From: Thermovenabulum sp049723235
GTDB lineage: Bacteria > Bacillota > Thermosediminibacteria > Thermosediminibacterales > Thermosediminibacteraceae
Assembly: GCF_049723235.1 (NCBI RefSeq)
Contig: NZ_JBNARB010000001.1
Span: 168,848-232,847 of the forward strand
DNA length: 64,000 bases
Reading direction: 5' to 3'
Shown here: positions 8,241-16,816 of the stretch, in pieces
How positions within the stretch are numbered: position 1 is the stretch's first letter
How the letters are laid out: every line of letters starts with the position of its first letter
Position numbers and translations under genes: made by a program
The notes under the pieces: generated by a model
Told to the model about the DNA's origin: nothing
Databases searched by the model: none
The model's input: only the letters and a program-made list of their open reading frames with translations

Positions 8241-10859
8241 ATGTCCTGCATTGTTATGACAGAAAAAAATAAATGCAGGCAGTGTTATTCCTGTGTTCGC
8301 CATTGTCCTGTTAAGGCGGTAAGGGTAAAAGGGGGTCAAGCAGAGGTACTTGTGGAGCGCTGTATTTCATGCGGCAGTTGTGTAAAGGTGTGCTCACAAA
8401 ACGCTAAGGTTATAGAAAGCGGGATTGAAGAAACTTTAAAGATACTTAAAGAAAAAAAGTTTAAAGTTGCCGTGCTTGCCCCCAGTTTTCCTGCTGCGTT
8501 TAAAATTGACGAAATCGGTAGGATTATAGGGGGATTAAAGGCTTTGGGCTTTGACGAAGTATGGGAGGTAGCTGTTGGTGCTGAACTTGTTGGAAAGGCT
8601 TACGAAGAATTATTGAAAATCTCACCTTTATTTCCTATAATAAGTACCCCATGTCCTGCAATAGTCAATTTGATTGAAAAACATTTTCCAAATCTTATAC
8701 CCAATTTGACACCTTTGGTTTCTCCCATGATAGCGGTTGGAAGGTTAATAAAATCTTTATATCCCGGTGCTTTTGTAATATTCATCGGTCCTTGCATAGC
8801 GAAAAAGGATGAGGCTAAGGAAGTATACGGCGTAGATGTGGTTTTAACCTTCAGCGAGATGAAAGACCTTTTTAATTTGAGAAATATCGTAATAAATTCT
8901 CAAGAAATTTGCGGTTTTGATGGTCCGCTACCACAGGGGGTTTTTAGAGGATTTCCGGTAAGCGGTGGGCTTTTGCAGTCTTTGAAAGGTAAGGCAGGAT
9001 TTTCCCGAAAATTTATTACTGTCGATGGCAGGGATGCGATAAAATGCCTTGAAAGTATAGATAAATGGGAATTTAAGCCAAATTTTGTTGATATTCTTAT
9101 GTGCCGCGGTTGTGTGGATGGTCCGTATTTTAAAAATGACAATTTCTATACCGGTGGCGAAAGGGTTGAAAAATTCATCGTTTCCGGAAACATAGGTGAT
9201 GAGAAAAGGTTAAAGCTTGATGCTTATAAAGATATAATTAAAAATTTAGATCTTACCCGTAGTTTTAAAAATAAGTCCGTAAAAATAGAAGAACCGACAG
9301 AAGAAGAAATAAAAAGAATACTTATACATACTAATAAGTTCAATGAAGGAGATGAATTAAACTGTGGTGCATGCGGATATGACACCTGCAGGGAAAAAGC
9401 AGTAGCTGTATACAATGGTATTGCTGAGATAGAGATGTGCTTGCCTTATCTTTTGACAAAAGAAATTCAGGAAAAAAATCGTATTGATGAGTTAAACAGG
9501 GAAATGTCCGCGATAATAGAGTCGTCTTACGATGGAGTCCTGGTTACTGATGGGCAGGGTAAAATATTGAGGCTTAATGCGGCATTTGCCAAATATTTAG
9601 GTGTTCCCCGTGAAGATGTGATAGGAAAAAATACTGAGGAGCTGGAAAAAAATCGAGTAATATACCCTTCCATTACTAAACTTGTTATAAAAGAAAAAAG
9701 GAGGCTTACTTTAATCCAGCAGGCGGGGAAGAGAAAGCTTTTTACTACCGGGACTCCTATATTCAATGAAAATGGTGAAATTGTAAGGGTTTTAATAAAT
9801 GCCATGGATATTGATGAATATCAAAGTCTTACAAAGGATGCCCTTGATGCCGAAAAACTCAAAAAATACTTAGAAAAATGTACACATTCCGGAGACTCGG
9901 GGCCTTTGCACAGAATAGTTTCGGTTAGTCCTGTAATGGAAAAATTAATACACCTTTGCTTGAGACTGGCAAACGTAGATTCAACGGTTCTCCTTCTTGG
10001 AGAATCCGGTGTTGGGAAGAGTTTAATTGCCAGATTTATTCATGATAATAGCCCTCGCAGCAAAGGACCTTTCGTTAAGATAAATTGTGGATCGATTCCG
10101 GCAAGTCTGCTGGAATCAGAACTTTTTGGGTATGAAACCGGTGCTTTTACGGGAGCAAAGCGTGAAGGCAAGCCGGGGTTAATAGAAATGGCCCATAAGG
10201 GTACCCTTTTTCTCGATGAAATCGGCGACCTTCCGCTGAACTTACAGGTAAAGCTGCTACAAGTTCTGCAAGACCGGGAGCTTACGCGGATAGGAGGTAT
10301 AAAACCCATTGAAGTTGATATAAGGATTATAGCAGCTACAAATAGAGACTTAAGAAAAATGGTAGAGGATGGGGCTTTTAGAGAGGACCTATATTACAGG
10401 TTAAGTGTGGTACCTATTACTGTACCTCCGTTACGGGAGAGAAAAGAAGATATCGAACCTCTTATATTCTATTTTGTAAATTACTATAATAAACGTAATG
10501 GGATTTCAAAAACTCTCCTGCAAGAAGCAATAGATGTACTCAAAGATTACTCATGGCCGGGAAATGTCAGGGAATTGGAAAATTTTATTGAAAGAATATT
10601 GGTGACATCGGAAAAAAATTTCATAGGTGTTGAAGATCTGCCTCAATATATAAAGAAAAGCGAAACTTCTCGACAAAATCATTGTAAAATTACCGTGGAA
10701 GGTTTGATGCCGCTTAAGGAAGCCATTGAAATGGTAGAAAAACAGCTTTTATTTCTTGCAAGAAAACAGTGCAAAAATACTTACGAAATGGCAGACCTGC
10801 TGGGGATAAATCAGTCAACGGTAGTTAGAAAACTTAAAAAATTAAAGGACAATAGTTAA
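8241..10859 (+). CDS. Sigma-54 activator with 4Fe-4S and degenerate FeFe-hydrogenase sensor domain
   Basis: 872 residues; ATG 8241 is preferred over an upstream TTG because AGGAGGG precedes it. Domains in order: two 4Fe-4S motifs (CRQCYSCVRHCP and CISCGSCVKVC, residues 1-55); an H-cluster-like domain (about 60-340) in which the three hydrogenase signatures read STPCPAI, GPCIAKKDEA and LMCRGCVDGP; a further Fe-S motif CGACGYDTCREKA (about 375); a PAS domain (about 420-535); an AAA+ sigma-54 domain (Walker A GESGVGKS, GAFTGAK loop, FLDEIGDL); and a Fis-type HTH (to 872). The proton-transfer cysteine of the first hydrogenase loop is proline here, so catalysis is unlikely and a sensory role is likely. 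It lies immediately upstream of the hydrogenase operon, which has a sigma-54 promoter. Confidence 0.88.
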   Translation: MSCIVMTEKNKCRQCYSCVRHCPVKAVRVKGGQAEVLVERCISCGSCVKVCSQNAKVIESGIEETLKILKEKKFKVAVLAPSFPAAFKIDEIGRIIGGLKALGFDEVWEVAVGAELVGKAYEELLKISPLFPIISTPCPAIVNLIEKHFPNLIPNLTPLVSPMIAVGRLIKSLYPGAFVIFIGPCIAKKDEAKEVYGVDVVLTFSEMKDLFNLRNIVINSQEICGFDGPLPQGVFRGFPVSGGLLQSLKGKAGFSRKFITVDGRDAIKCLESIDKWEFKPNFVDILMCRGCVDGPYFKNDNFYTGGERVEKFIVSGNIGDEKRLKLDAYKDIIKNLDLTRSFKNKSVKIEEPTEEEIKRILIHTNKFNEGDELNCGACGYDTCREKAVAVYNGIAEIEMCLPYLLTKEIQEKNRIDELNREMSAIIESSYDGVLVTDGQGKILRLNAAFAKYLGVPREDVIGKNTEELEKNRVIYPSITKLVIKEKRRLTLIQQAGKRKLFTTGTPIFNENGEIVRVLINAMDIDEYQSLTKDALDAEKLKKYLEKCTHSGDSGPLHRIVSVSPVMEKLIHLCLRLANVDSTVLLLGESGVGKSLIARFIHDNSPRSKGPFVKINCGSIPASLLESELFGYETGAFTGAKREGKPGLIEMAHKGTLFLDEIGDLPLNLQVKLLQVLQDRELTRIGGIKPIEVDIRIIAATNRDLRKMVEDGAFREDLYYRLSVVPITVPPLRERKEDIEPLIFYFVNYYNKRNGISKTLLQEAIDVLKDYSWPGNVRELENFIERILVTSEKNFIGVEDLPQYIKKSETSRQNHCKITVEGLMPLKEAIEMVEKQLLFLARKQCKNTYEMADLLGINQSTVVRKLKKLKDNS

Positions 10860-10896
10860 TGCACTCTCGCATTTTTGATGTTTCGGTGCATTTTTG
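10858..10896 (+). terminator. Possible weak terminator of the sigma-54 activator gene
   Basis: AATGCAC (10858-10864) pairs with GTGCATT (10886-10892), followed by a few T. The loop is long (21 nt), so this may instead be a protein-binding inverted repeat. Confidence 0.35.
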
Positions 10897-10945
10897 AATT
10901 AATTAGCAAAATAAAATTATAACATTCACATATTATTTTATATTA

Positions 10946-10959
10946 ATGCTTTCAAGCAT
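10946..10959. promoter_or_regulatory. Palindrome, candidate activator site for the hydrogenase promoter
   Basis: ATGCTT-TC-AAGCAT is a perfect 14-base inverted repeat about 100 bases upstream of the sigma-54 promoter, a normal distance for enhancer-binding proteins. It overlaps the arm of the following terminator, so the assignment is tentative. Confidence 0.35.
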
Positions 10960-10995
10960 CGGAAACATTTTTGCAATATTTCCGATGCTTTTTTT
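10954..10995 (+). terminator. Rho-independent terminator between activator and hydrogenase operon
   Basis: AAGCATCGGAAA (10954-10965) pairs with TTTCCGATGCTT (10979-10990), followed by a T run to 10995. It separates the activator transcript from the hydrogenase operon. Confidence 0.85.
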
Positions 10996-11040
10996 ATGTT
11001 ATTTTTCTATAAAAAAATTGTTTTATTTTAGAATGTCCAT

Positions 11041-11057
11041 AGGTATGAAAATTGCTT
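11041..11057 (+). promoter_or_regulatory. Sigma-54 (-24/-12) promoter of the hydrogenase operon
   Basis: AGGTATG-AAAA-TTGCTT: the invariant GG (11042-11043) and GC (11054-11055) are exactly 10 bases apart, and TTGCT matches the -12 consensus. A start near 11067 leaves a short leader holding the AAGGAGGA ribosome binding site of hydC. The neighbouring activator gene and rpoN at 44336 supply the regulators. Confidence 0.65.
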
Positions 11058-11094
11058 AAAAATGATTAGCAAAAAGAGTAAGGAGGAAGTAAAT

Positions 11095-11679
11095 ATGTCT
11101 GAAAAAGTTTTTGATATAACCCAGGAAGACTTATTATGGGTTGAAGAATTATTGAAAGGTTACGGGCGAAAAAAAGAGGAACTTTTACAAATATTGAGAG
11201 ATGTCCAAAATCGATTTGGATTTATTCCTATGAAAGTACAAATTAAAATATCAGAATATTTAGACATACCTTTAAGTGAAGTGTACAGTATTGTTACTTT
11301 TTATGCATTTTTTTCTTTAAAACCAAAGGGGAAATATCGAATAAGCGTATGTAAAGGAACTGCTTGTTATGTAAGGGGATCTGAAAAAATCATAGAAAAA
11401 TTAACCCAGTACTTAAAGATACAGCCGGGCGATACCACTGATGACGGTTTATTTTCCATCGATATAGTTCGATGCTTGGGTGCCTGCGGATTGGGACCGG
11501 TAATGATGATAAATGAAGATGTTTATGCAAGATTAAAACCCGATGATATTCCCAAAATCATTTCAAAATACGAGCCTCCTTTTAAAAATTACGAGGAAGT
11601 TATGAAAGAACAGGAAGAGATAGTAAAAAGCAGAAAGAGGGCAGAATTAAAACCTTCAACAAAGTTAGTGACAGCTTGA
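11095..11679 (+). CDS. hydC: Hydrogenase HydC subunit (NuoE-like, 2Fe-2S)
   Basis: 194 residues from ATG 11095. An ATG at 11062 is in frame but lies upstream of the predicted sigma-54 transcription start and lacks a ribosome binding site, while AAGGAGGA precedes 11095. Seen: the NuoE helical N-domain (RFGFIPMKVQIKISEYL) and thioredoxin-like 2Fe-2S ligands in VCKGTACYVRG and RCLGACGLGP. In trimeric bifurcating FeFe-hydrogenases this subunit carries a 2Fe-2S cluster next to the HydB flavin site. First gene of the four-gene operon. Confidence 0.9.
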   Translation: MSEKVFDITQEDLLWVEELLKGYGRKKEELLQILRDVQNRFGFIPMKVQIKISEYLDIPLSEVYSIVTFYAFFSLKPKGKYRISVCKGTACYVRGSEKIIEKLTQYLKIQPGDTTDDGLFSIDIVRCLGACGLGPVMMINEDVYARLKPDDIPKIISKYEPPFKNYEEVMKEQEEIVKSRKRAELKPSTKLVTA

Positions 11680-11716
11680 AGTCAGGGTGAGAATTTTTAC
11701 GGAAAGGAGGTTGGTT

Positions 11717-12025
11717 ATGAATACCGAAGAAGTTTCTCCCTTTGCTACTATTGTGGTATGTTATGGGATTTGCAGTATAGCTGCCGGCGCTAAGGATGTA
11801 TTAAACACGTTTATAAATGAGATAGAAACAAAAGGTATACCGGTAAAAATAAAAACTACTGGATGCATAGGTCTTTGTTCAATGGAACCCTTGGTACATG
11901 TATATATGGAAGGTCTTCCTGCAGTAACCTACTGCTATGTAACACCGGAAAAAGCAAGAGGAATATTGTTTCACCATATAATGAGAAGAACGATTATCAA
12001 AGAGTGGGTTATCCCTAATGTATAA
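11717..12025 (+). CDS. Small thioredoxin-like 2Fe-2S ferredoxin of the hydrogenase operon
   Basis: 102 residues from ATG 11717 (AAAGGAGG upstream; the longer frame from 11687 has no signal). Seen: four cysteines in two C-x3-C pairs, CYGIC near residue 15 and CIGLC near 55, in a (2Fe-2S) thioredoxin-like fold similar to the N-terminus of HydB. It sits between hydC and hydB with tight spacing, so it is probably an additional electron-transfer subunit or carrier for the complex. Many HydABC operons lack a separate gene of this kind or have it fused. Confidence 0.75.
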   Translation: MNTEEVSPFATIVVCYGICSIAAGAKDVLNTFINEIETKGIPVKIKTTGCIGLCSMEPLVHVYMEGLPAVTYCYVTPEKARGILFHHIMRRTIIKEWVIPNV

Positions 12026-12037
12026 GGAGGGGTAAAA

Positions 12038-15000
12038 ATGGAATTTTATAGAAAACATGTGCTGGTATGTGGTGGAGGAGGTTGCATTTCTTCCGGTTGT
12101 ATAAAAGTAAAGGACCGGCTTTTAAATAAGATTGAAGAAATGAATTTATCCTCCGAAATAAAAGTAATAATTACCGGATGCATGGGTCCATGTCATTTAG
12201 GGCCAATGGTTGTAATTTATCCTGATGGAGTGCTGTACACAAAAGTGACTCCAGAAGGAGCGGATAAAATTATCGAAAAACATCTTTTCTTGGGAGAAAT
12301 TGTGGAAGAACTTCTAATTAAGGATTCAAATGGAACCCCCATAATTTGCAAGGATGAAAATCCTTTTTTTGCCAAACAGGTAAAAATAGCCCTGAGAAAT
12401 GTGGGACTCATAGATCCTATGAATATTGAGGAATACATCGCAGCAGACGGATACAGGGCTCTGGCAAAGGTATTATTTACGATGAAGCCAGAGGACGTTA
12501 TTGAAGAAATTAAAAAATCCGGTTTAAGAGGGCGAGGCGGTGCGGGATTTCTTACCGGGCTCAAGTGGAGTTTTACTGCAAAAGCAAAGGGTAGTCCTAA
12601 ATATGTATTGTGCAATGCCGATGAAGGCGATCCCGGTGCTTTTATGGATAGGAGCATCCTGGAAGGAGATCCTCATTCTGTTATAGAAGCAATGGCTATA
12701 GCGGGATATGCGGTAGGTTCCAACCAGGGTTATGTTTATGTGCGTGCGGAGTATCCCCTTGCTGTAGAAAGATTAAAGCATGCGATAGAACAAGCAAGGG
12801 AGAGAGGACTTTTGGGCAAAGATATTTTAAATAGCGGGTTCGACTTTGATATAGATATAAAGGTGGGTGCCGGAGCTTTCGTTTGCGGAGAAGAAACGGC
12901 ATTAATAGCATCTGCAGAGGGGAAAAGGGGAGAGCCTCGCCCCAAACCTCCTTTTCCTGCAAATGAAGGCTTCTTAGGCAAACCTACGCTTATAAATAAC
13001 GTGGAGACTTATGCAAATATCTGTCCCATTATCCTAAGGGGAGCTGATTGGTTTTCTGGCTACGGGACGGAAAACAGCAAGGGCACTAAGGTCTTTGCCC
13101 TCGCCGGTAAAATAAAAAATACCGGGTTAGTGGAAGTACCTATGGGTACCGCCCTTGGTGAGATCATTTACGATATAGGCGGGGGTATACCCGGTGGGAA
13201 AAAATTTAAAGCCGCTCAAACAGGAGGTCCCTCAGGAGGATGCATTCCCAAAAAGTACCTTAACACTCCAGTAGATTATGAATCTTTAAAAGAACTTGGA
13301 ACGATAATGGGGTCAGGCGGGCTAATAGTAGTGGACGAAGATACCTGCATGGTAGATTTTGCAAAATATTTTCTCCAATTTGTTCAGGATGAGTCCTGTG
13401 GGAAGTGTGCACCCTGCCGGTTGGGAACAAAGCGAATGCTTGAAATTATGGAGAGGATTACACGAGGTGAAGGCAAAGAGGGGGATATTGAACGGCTTAT
13501 TGAATTGGGAGAAATTATAAAAGAAACCGCCTTATGCGGGCTTGGCCAGACCGCACCGAATCCCGTGCTCAGTACAATAAGATATTTTAGGGATGAATAT
13601 GAGGCCCATATTAAATACAAAAAGTGCCCGGCTTCAGTATGTGCAAGTCTTTTTAATTCACCCTGCCAAAATGCGTGCCCTGCAGGGGTGGAAGTACCAC
13701 TATATATTAGTGCTATAAGAATGAAGGATTACGAAAAAGCAGTAAGTATAATTAGAGAAAACAACCCCTTCCCGGCGGTATGCGGTAGAGTGTGCAATCA
13801 TCCGTGCGAGTCGAAATGTCGCAGGGCTCAAATAGATGAACCGCTGGCTATTAGAGCATTAAAGAGGTTTGTTGCAGATTATGATATGAAAAACCCGCAT
13901 TTACCGGTGGTTAAAAAAGCAAAGGGCAAAAAAATTGCCGTAATAGGCTCGGGACCTGCAGGCCTTACGGCAGCTTATTATCTTGCACTTGAAGGATATA
14001 GCGTTACCGTCTTTGAAGCACTTCCTATAGCCGGCGGTATGTTAGCCATTGGTATTCCGGAATACAGGCTGCCAAAAGATGTTTTAAAATCAGAAATTGA
14101 ACATATAAAATCAGCGGGTGTTGAAATACATTTAAATATGGCTTTGGGTAAGGACTTTACCATAGAAGATTTGAAATACCAGGGTTATGACGCAATATTT
14201 ATTGCAATAGGAGCCCAAAAAGATATTAGACTTGATATACCGGGACAGGAGCTTTACGGTGTATACTCAGCGTTGGAATTCCTAAAGAAGGCAAACTTAA
14301 ATGAATATATTGACATAGGCAAAAAAGTTGCCGTTATAGGCGGGGGCAATGCTGCTGTTGATGCTGCAAGAGTAGCACTCAGAAAGGGCGCAAAAGAGGT
14401 TAATGTGTTTTACAGGCGTGGTCCTGATGAAATGCCGGCTTTACCCGAAGAGGTCAAAGATGCTATTGAAGAAGGCGTAAAATTCCACTTTTATACAGCT
14501 CCTATTCGGATTATAGGTGAAGGTGGTAAGGTGATTGGAATTGAAATAATCAGGATGAAGCCTGCAGATTTTGATGAAAACGGCAGGAGAAAAACGGTGC
14601 CCATAGATGGGTCTTCGTTTAGCATAAAAGTAGATAACGTAATTTGCGCCCTTGGACAGCAGGTAGATTTAGGGGCAATAAAAGTGCCAAAAGGAATGAG
14701 CATTACCATAGACAAAGAAACCATGGAAACTTCAATACCCGGAGTATTTGCAGGAGGGGACTGCGTAACGGGTCCTTCTACGGTAATAGAAGCTATAGCC
14801 TCGGGTAGAAAAGCAGCTTTATCAATAGACAAATATTTAGGAGGCAATATGTATGAAAAGAAGAACTATTGTTCCCGGACAGCGGACTATGAGATTTATG
14901 AAGAACATAGGAATAGGTGTACAACTGTAAAATTAAAGGCACAGGAAAGAATAGATAGTTTTAAAGAAGTGGAATTAACTCTTGAAGAGAGCGCAGCTTA

Positions 15001-15082
15001 TGAGGAAGCATGCAGGTGTTTAAGGTGCGATGTAAAACAGAACGAGGAGGATGAGGTAGAGTATGCTAAATCTTACAATTGA
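12038..15082 (+). CDS. hydB: HydB: NuoF-like flavoprotein fused to GltD-like NAD(P) oxidoreductase
   Basis: 1014 residues, much longer than the roughly 600 of ordinary HydB. Domains in order: thioredoxin-like 2Fe-2S (CGGGGCISSGC, TGCMGPC; 1-90); NuoF core binding FMN and NADH (LRGRGGAG near 163, CNADEGDPGAF near 192); 4Fe-4S CGKCAPCRLG (near 454); a cysteine-rich linker (CQNACPAGVEVP and CGRVCNHPCESKC, 530-600) as in GltD; FAD site AVIGSGPAGLTAAYYL (near 633); a second dinucleotide site AVIGGGNAAVDAARVA (near 767); and the GDCVTGPSTVIEAI flavin motif. It would accept or donate hydride from NAD(H) at FMN, and the GltD module could add NADP(H) or NADH:ferredoxin-type chemistry. Its last 20 bases overlap hydA. 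Confidence 0.88.
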   Translation: MEFYRKHVLVCGGGGCISSGCIKVKDRLLNKIEEMNLSSEIKVIITGCMGPCHLGPMVVIYPDGVLYTKVTPEGADKIIEKHLFLGEIVEELLIKDSNGTPIICKDENPFFAKQVKIALRNVGLIDPMNIEEYIAADGYRALAKVLFTMKPEDVIEEIKKSGLRGRGGAGFLTGLKWSFTAKAKGSPKYVLCNADEGDPGAFMDRSILEGDPHSVIEAMAIAGYAVGSNQGYVYVRAEYPLAVERLKHAIEQARERGLLGKDILNSGFDFDIDIKVGAGAFVCGEETALIASAEGKRGEPRPKPPFPANEGFLGKPTLINNVETYANICPIILRGADWFSGYGTENSKGTKVFALAGKIKNTGLVEVPMGTALGEIIYDIGGGIPGGKKFKAAQTGGPSGGCIPKKYLNTPVDYESLKELGTIMGSGGLIVVDEDTCMVDFAKYFLQFVQDESCGKCAPCRLGTKRMLEIMERITRGEGKEGDIERLIELGEIIKETALCGLGQTAPNPVLSTIRYFRDEYEAHIKYKKCPASVCASLFNSPCQNACPAGVEVPLYISAIRMKDYEKAVSIIRENNPFPAVCGRVCNHPCESKCRRAQIDEPLAIRALKRFVADYDMKNPHLPVVKKAKGKKIAVIGSGPAGLTAAYYLALEGYSVTVFEALPIAGGMLAIGIPEYRLPKDVLKSEIEHIKSAGVEIHLNMALGKDFTIEDLKYQGYDAIFIAIGAQKDIRLDIPGQELYGVYSALEFLKKANLNEYIDIGKKVAVIGGGNAAVDAARVALRKGAKEVNVFYRRGPDEMPALPEEVKDAIEEGVKFHFYTAPIRIIGEGGKVIGIEIIRMKPADFDENGRRKTVPIDGSSFSIKVDNVICALGQQVDLGAIKVPKGMSITIDKETMETSIPGVFAGGDCVTGPSTVIEAIASGRKAALSIDKYLGGNMYEKKNYCSRTADYEIYEEHRNRCTTVKLKAQERIDSFKEVELTLEESAAYEEACRCLRCDVKQNEEDEVEYAKSYN

Positions 15083-16793
15083 TAATATAAATGTTCAGGT
15101 TGAAGAAGGTGCTACCATCTTGGATGCTGCCAAAAAGGCAGGGATTTATATACCTACTCTCTGTTACAGAGAAGACCTAAAACCGATGGGTGTATGCAGA
15201 CTCTGTGTAGTAGAAGTAAAAGGTGCAAAAACCCTTCAGGCAGCCTGCGTAACTCCCGCATCGGAAGGAATGATAGTAAAAACTAATTCTCCATTCATAA
15301 GAAAAGCAAGAAAAACGATATTAGAGCTTATATTATCCAATCACCCTATGGAATGTCCTGCATGCATAAGAAATGGTAATTGTGAACTTCAAGAAATGGC
15401 TTCTAGATTGAATATAACCGATATTAAATACAGCGGTGAGAAAAATATCTTTAACAGGGATGAAACTACACCTGCTATAGTACGAGATCCTAACAAGTGC
15501 ATACTTTGCCGTCGATGTGTAAACGTATGCGGTGAAATCCAGGGGATAGGTATAATAGAACCTCATCACAGGGGTTTTAATACTTCAATTGATCCACCCT
15601 TTAATCAAGGCTTAAGTAAAATGCCATGCGCTCAGTGCGGGCAATGCGTGCTGGTATGTCCTACCGGTGCCCTGACCGAAAGGGACGATACTGATAAGGT
15701 ATTTGATGCACTTTCCGATCCACAAAAATATGTAATTGCGCAAACCGCTCCTGCAGTAAGGGTAGCATTAGGTGAGGCTTTTGGGATGGAGCCTGGAAGT
15801 ATTGTTACCGGTCAGATGGTCGCGGCTTTGAGAAAAATGGGATTTTACAGGATATTCGATACAAATTTTACAGCCGACCTCACGATTATTGAAGAAGCCA
15901 GTGAACTCGTTGAGCGTTTAGAACAAGGAGGCAAGATGCCCTTGATAACTTCCTGCAGTCCGGGTTGGATAAAATTTTGCGAACATTTTTACCCTGAATT
16001 ACTGGATAACTTATCCACATGTAAATCCCCACAGCAGATGATGGGAGCGCTTATAAAGACCTATTATGCGGCTAAAAACAGGATACCTCCGCAAAATATT
16101 GTCGTAGTATCCATAATGCCCTGCACTGCTAAAAAATTTGAAGCTCAAAGGGGCGAAATGGTATCCAGCGGTTATCAGGATGTAGATATAGTTATAACGA
16201 CGCGGGAACTTGCACGCATGATAAGGGAAATGAATATTGACATATTAAAATTAAAACCCGAAGATTACGATTTTCCTTTAGGGATTTCGACGGGAGCGGG
16301 TGCTATTTTCGGTGCAACGGGTGGGGTAATGGAAGCGGCGTTGAGAACAGCATATTATTTTTTGACCGGTGAGGAATTAAAACATGTAGAAATACATCCG
16401 GTAAGAGGAATGGAGGGAATTAAAGAGGTCGAGGTAGAAATTAAAAATCTTAAAATAAAAGCTGCTGTTGCCCATGGACTTAAGAATGCGAGAAAGCTTA
16501 TGGAAAGAATCAAAAATGCAGAAGTTCAATACCATTTTGTTGAGGTAATGGCCTGTCCGGGTGGATGCTTAGGTGGGGGAGGACAGGTGATTCCTACCAA
16601 CGACAGTATAAGGTTAAAACGTATGAAAGCTATTTACGACATAGATGAAGGTATGCATATTAGGCGGTCTCATGAAAACCCTGCGGTTATGGAGCTTTAC
16701 AGGGAATATTTAATAAGGCCGTTAAGCGAGAGGTGCTATCAGCTTTTACACACGGATTATATGCAAAGACCCAAGATTTTAACCCGGGATTAA
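15063..16793 (+). CDS. hydA: FeFe-hydrogenase catalytic subunit HydA
   Basis: 576 residues. Domains: plant-type 2Fe-2S (CYREDLKPMGVCRLC, 1-78); His-Cys3 4Fe-4S (HPMECPACIRNGNC, about 95-115); two 4Fe-4S clusters (CILCRRCVNVC and CAQCGQCVLVCP, 140-205); and the H-cluster domain with signatures TSCSPGW (about 298), MPCTAKKFE (about 352) and MACPGGCLGGGGQ (about 497), then the small-subunit-like C-terminus. It reduces protons to H2 with electrons from ferredoxin and, through HydB/HydC, NADH. The first signature has Ser where the classical motif has a second Cys (TSCCPGW). It overlaps hydB by 20 bases, so translation is coupled. Confidence 0.93.
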   Translation: MLNLTIDNINVQVEEGATILDAAKKAGIYIPTLCYREDLKPMGVCRLCVVEVKGAKTLQAACVTPASEGMIVKTNSPFIRKARKTILELILSNHPMECPACIRNGNCELQEMASRLNITDIKYSGEKNIFNRDETTPAIVRDPNKCILCRRCVNVCGEIQGIGIIEPHHRGFNTSIDPPFNQGLSKMPCAQCGQCVLVCPTGALTERDDTDKVFDALSDPQKYVIAQTAPAVRVALGEAFGMEPGSIVTGQMVAALRKMGFYRIFDTNFTADLTIIEEASELVERLEQGGKMPLITSCSPGWIKFCEHFYPELLDNLSTCKSPQQMMGALIKTYYAAKNRIPPQNIVVVSIMPCTAKKFEAQRGEMVSSGYQDVDIVITTRELARMIREMNIDILKLKPEDYDFPLGISTGAGAIFGATGGVMEAALRTAYYFLTGEELKHVEIHPVRGMEGIKEVEVEIKNLKIKAAVAHGLKNARKLMERIKNAEVQYHFVEVMACPGGCLGGGGQVIPTNDSIRLKRMKAIYDIDEGMHIRRSHENPAVMELYREYLIRPLSERCYQLLHTDYMQRPKILTRD

Positions 16794-16809
16794 CCCGGGT
16801 TATTTTTTT
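16781..16809 (+). terminator. Terminator of the hydrogenase operon
   Basis: AACCCGGG-ATTAA-CCCGGGTT hairpin followed by a run of T. The hydA stop codon (16791-16793) lies in the loop, so the 3' untranslated region is almost absent. Confidence 0.9.
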
Positions 16810-16816
16810 GCAATAG

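Noticed and set aside
10858..10896. AATGCAC/GTGCATT repeat as a firm terminator
   Set aside because: The 21-base loop and short stem make it weak; a much better terminator lies 60 bases downstream. Kept only as a low-confidence feature.
12217..12657. 146-residue minus-strand ORF inside hydB
   Set aside because: It is antisense to a strongly conserved NuoF-like region, has no ribosome binding site and no recognisable motif.
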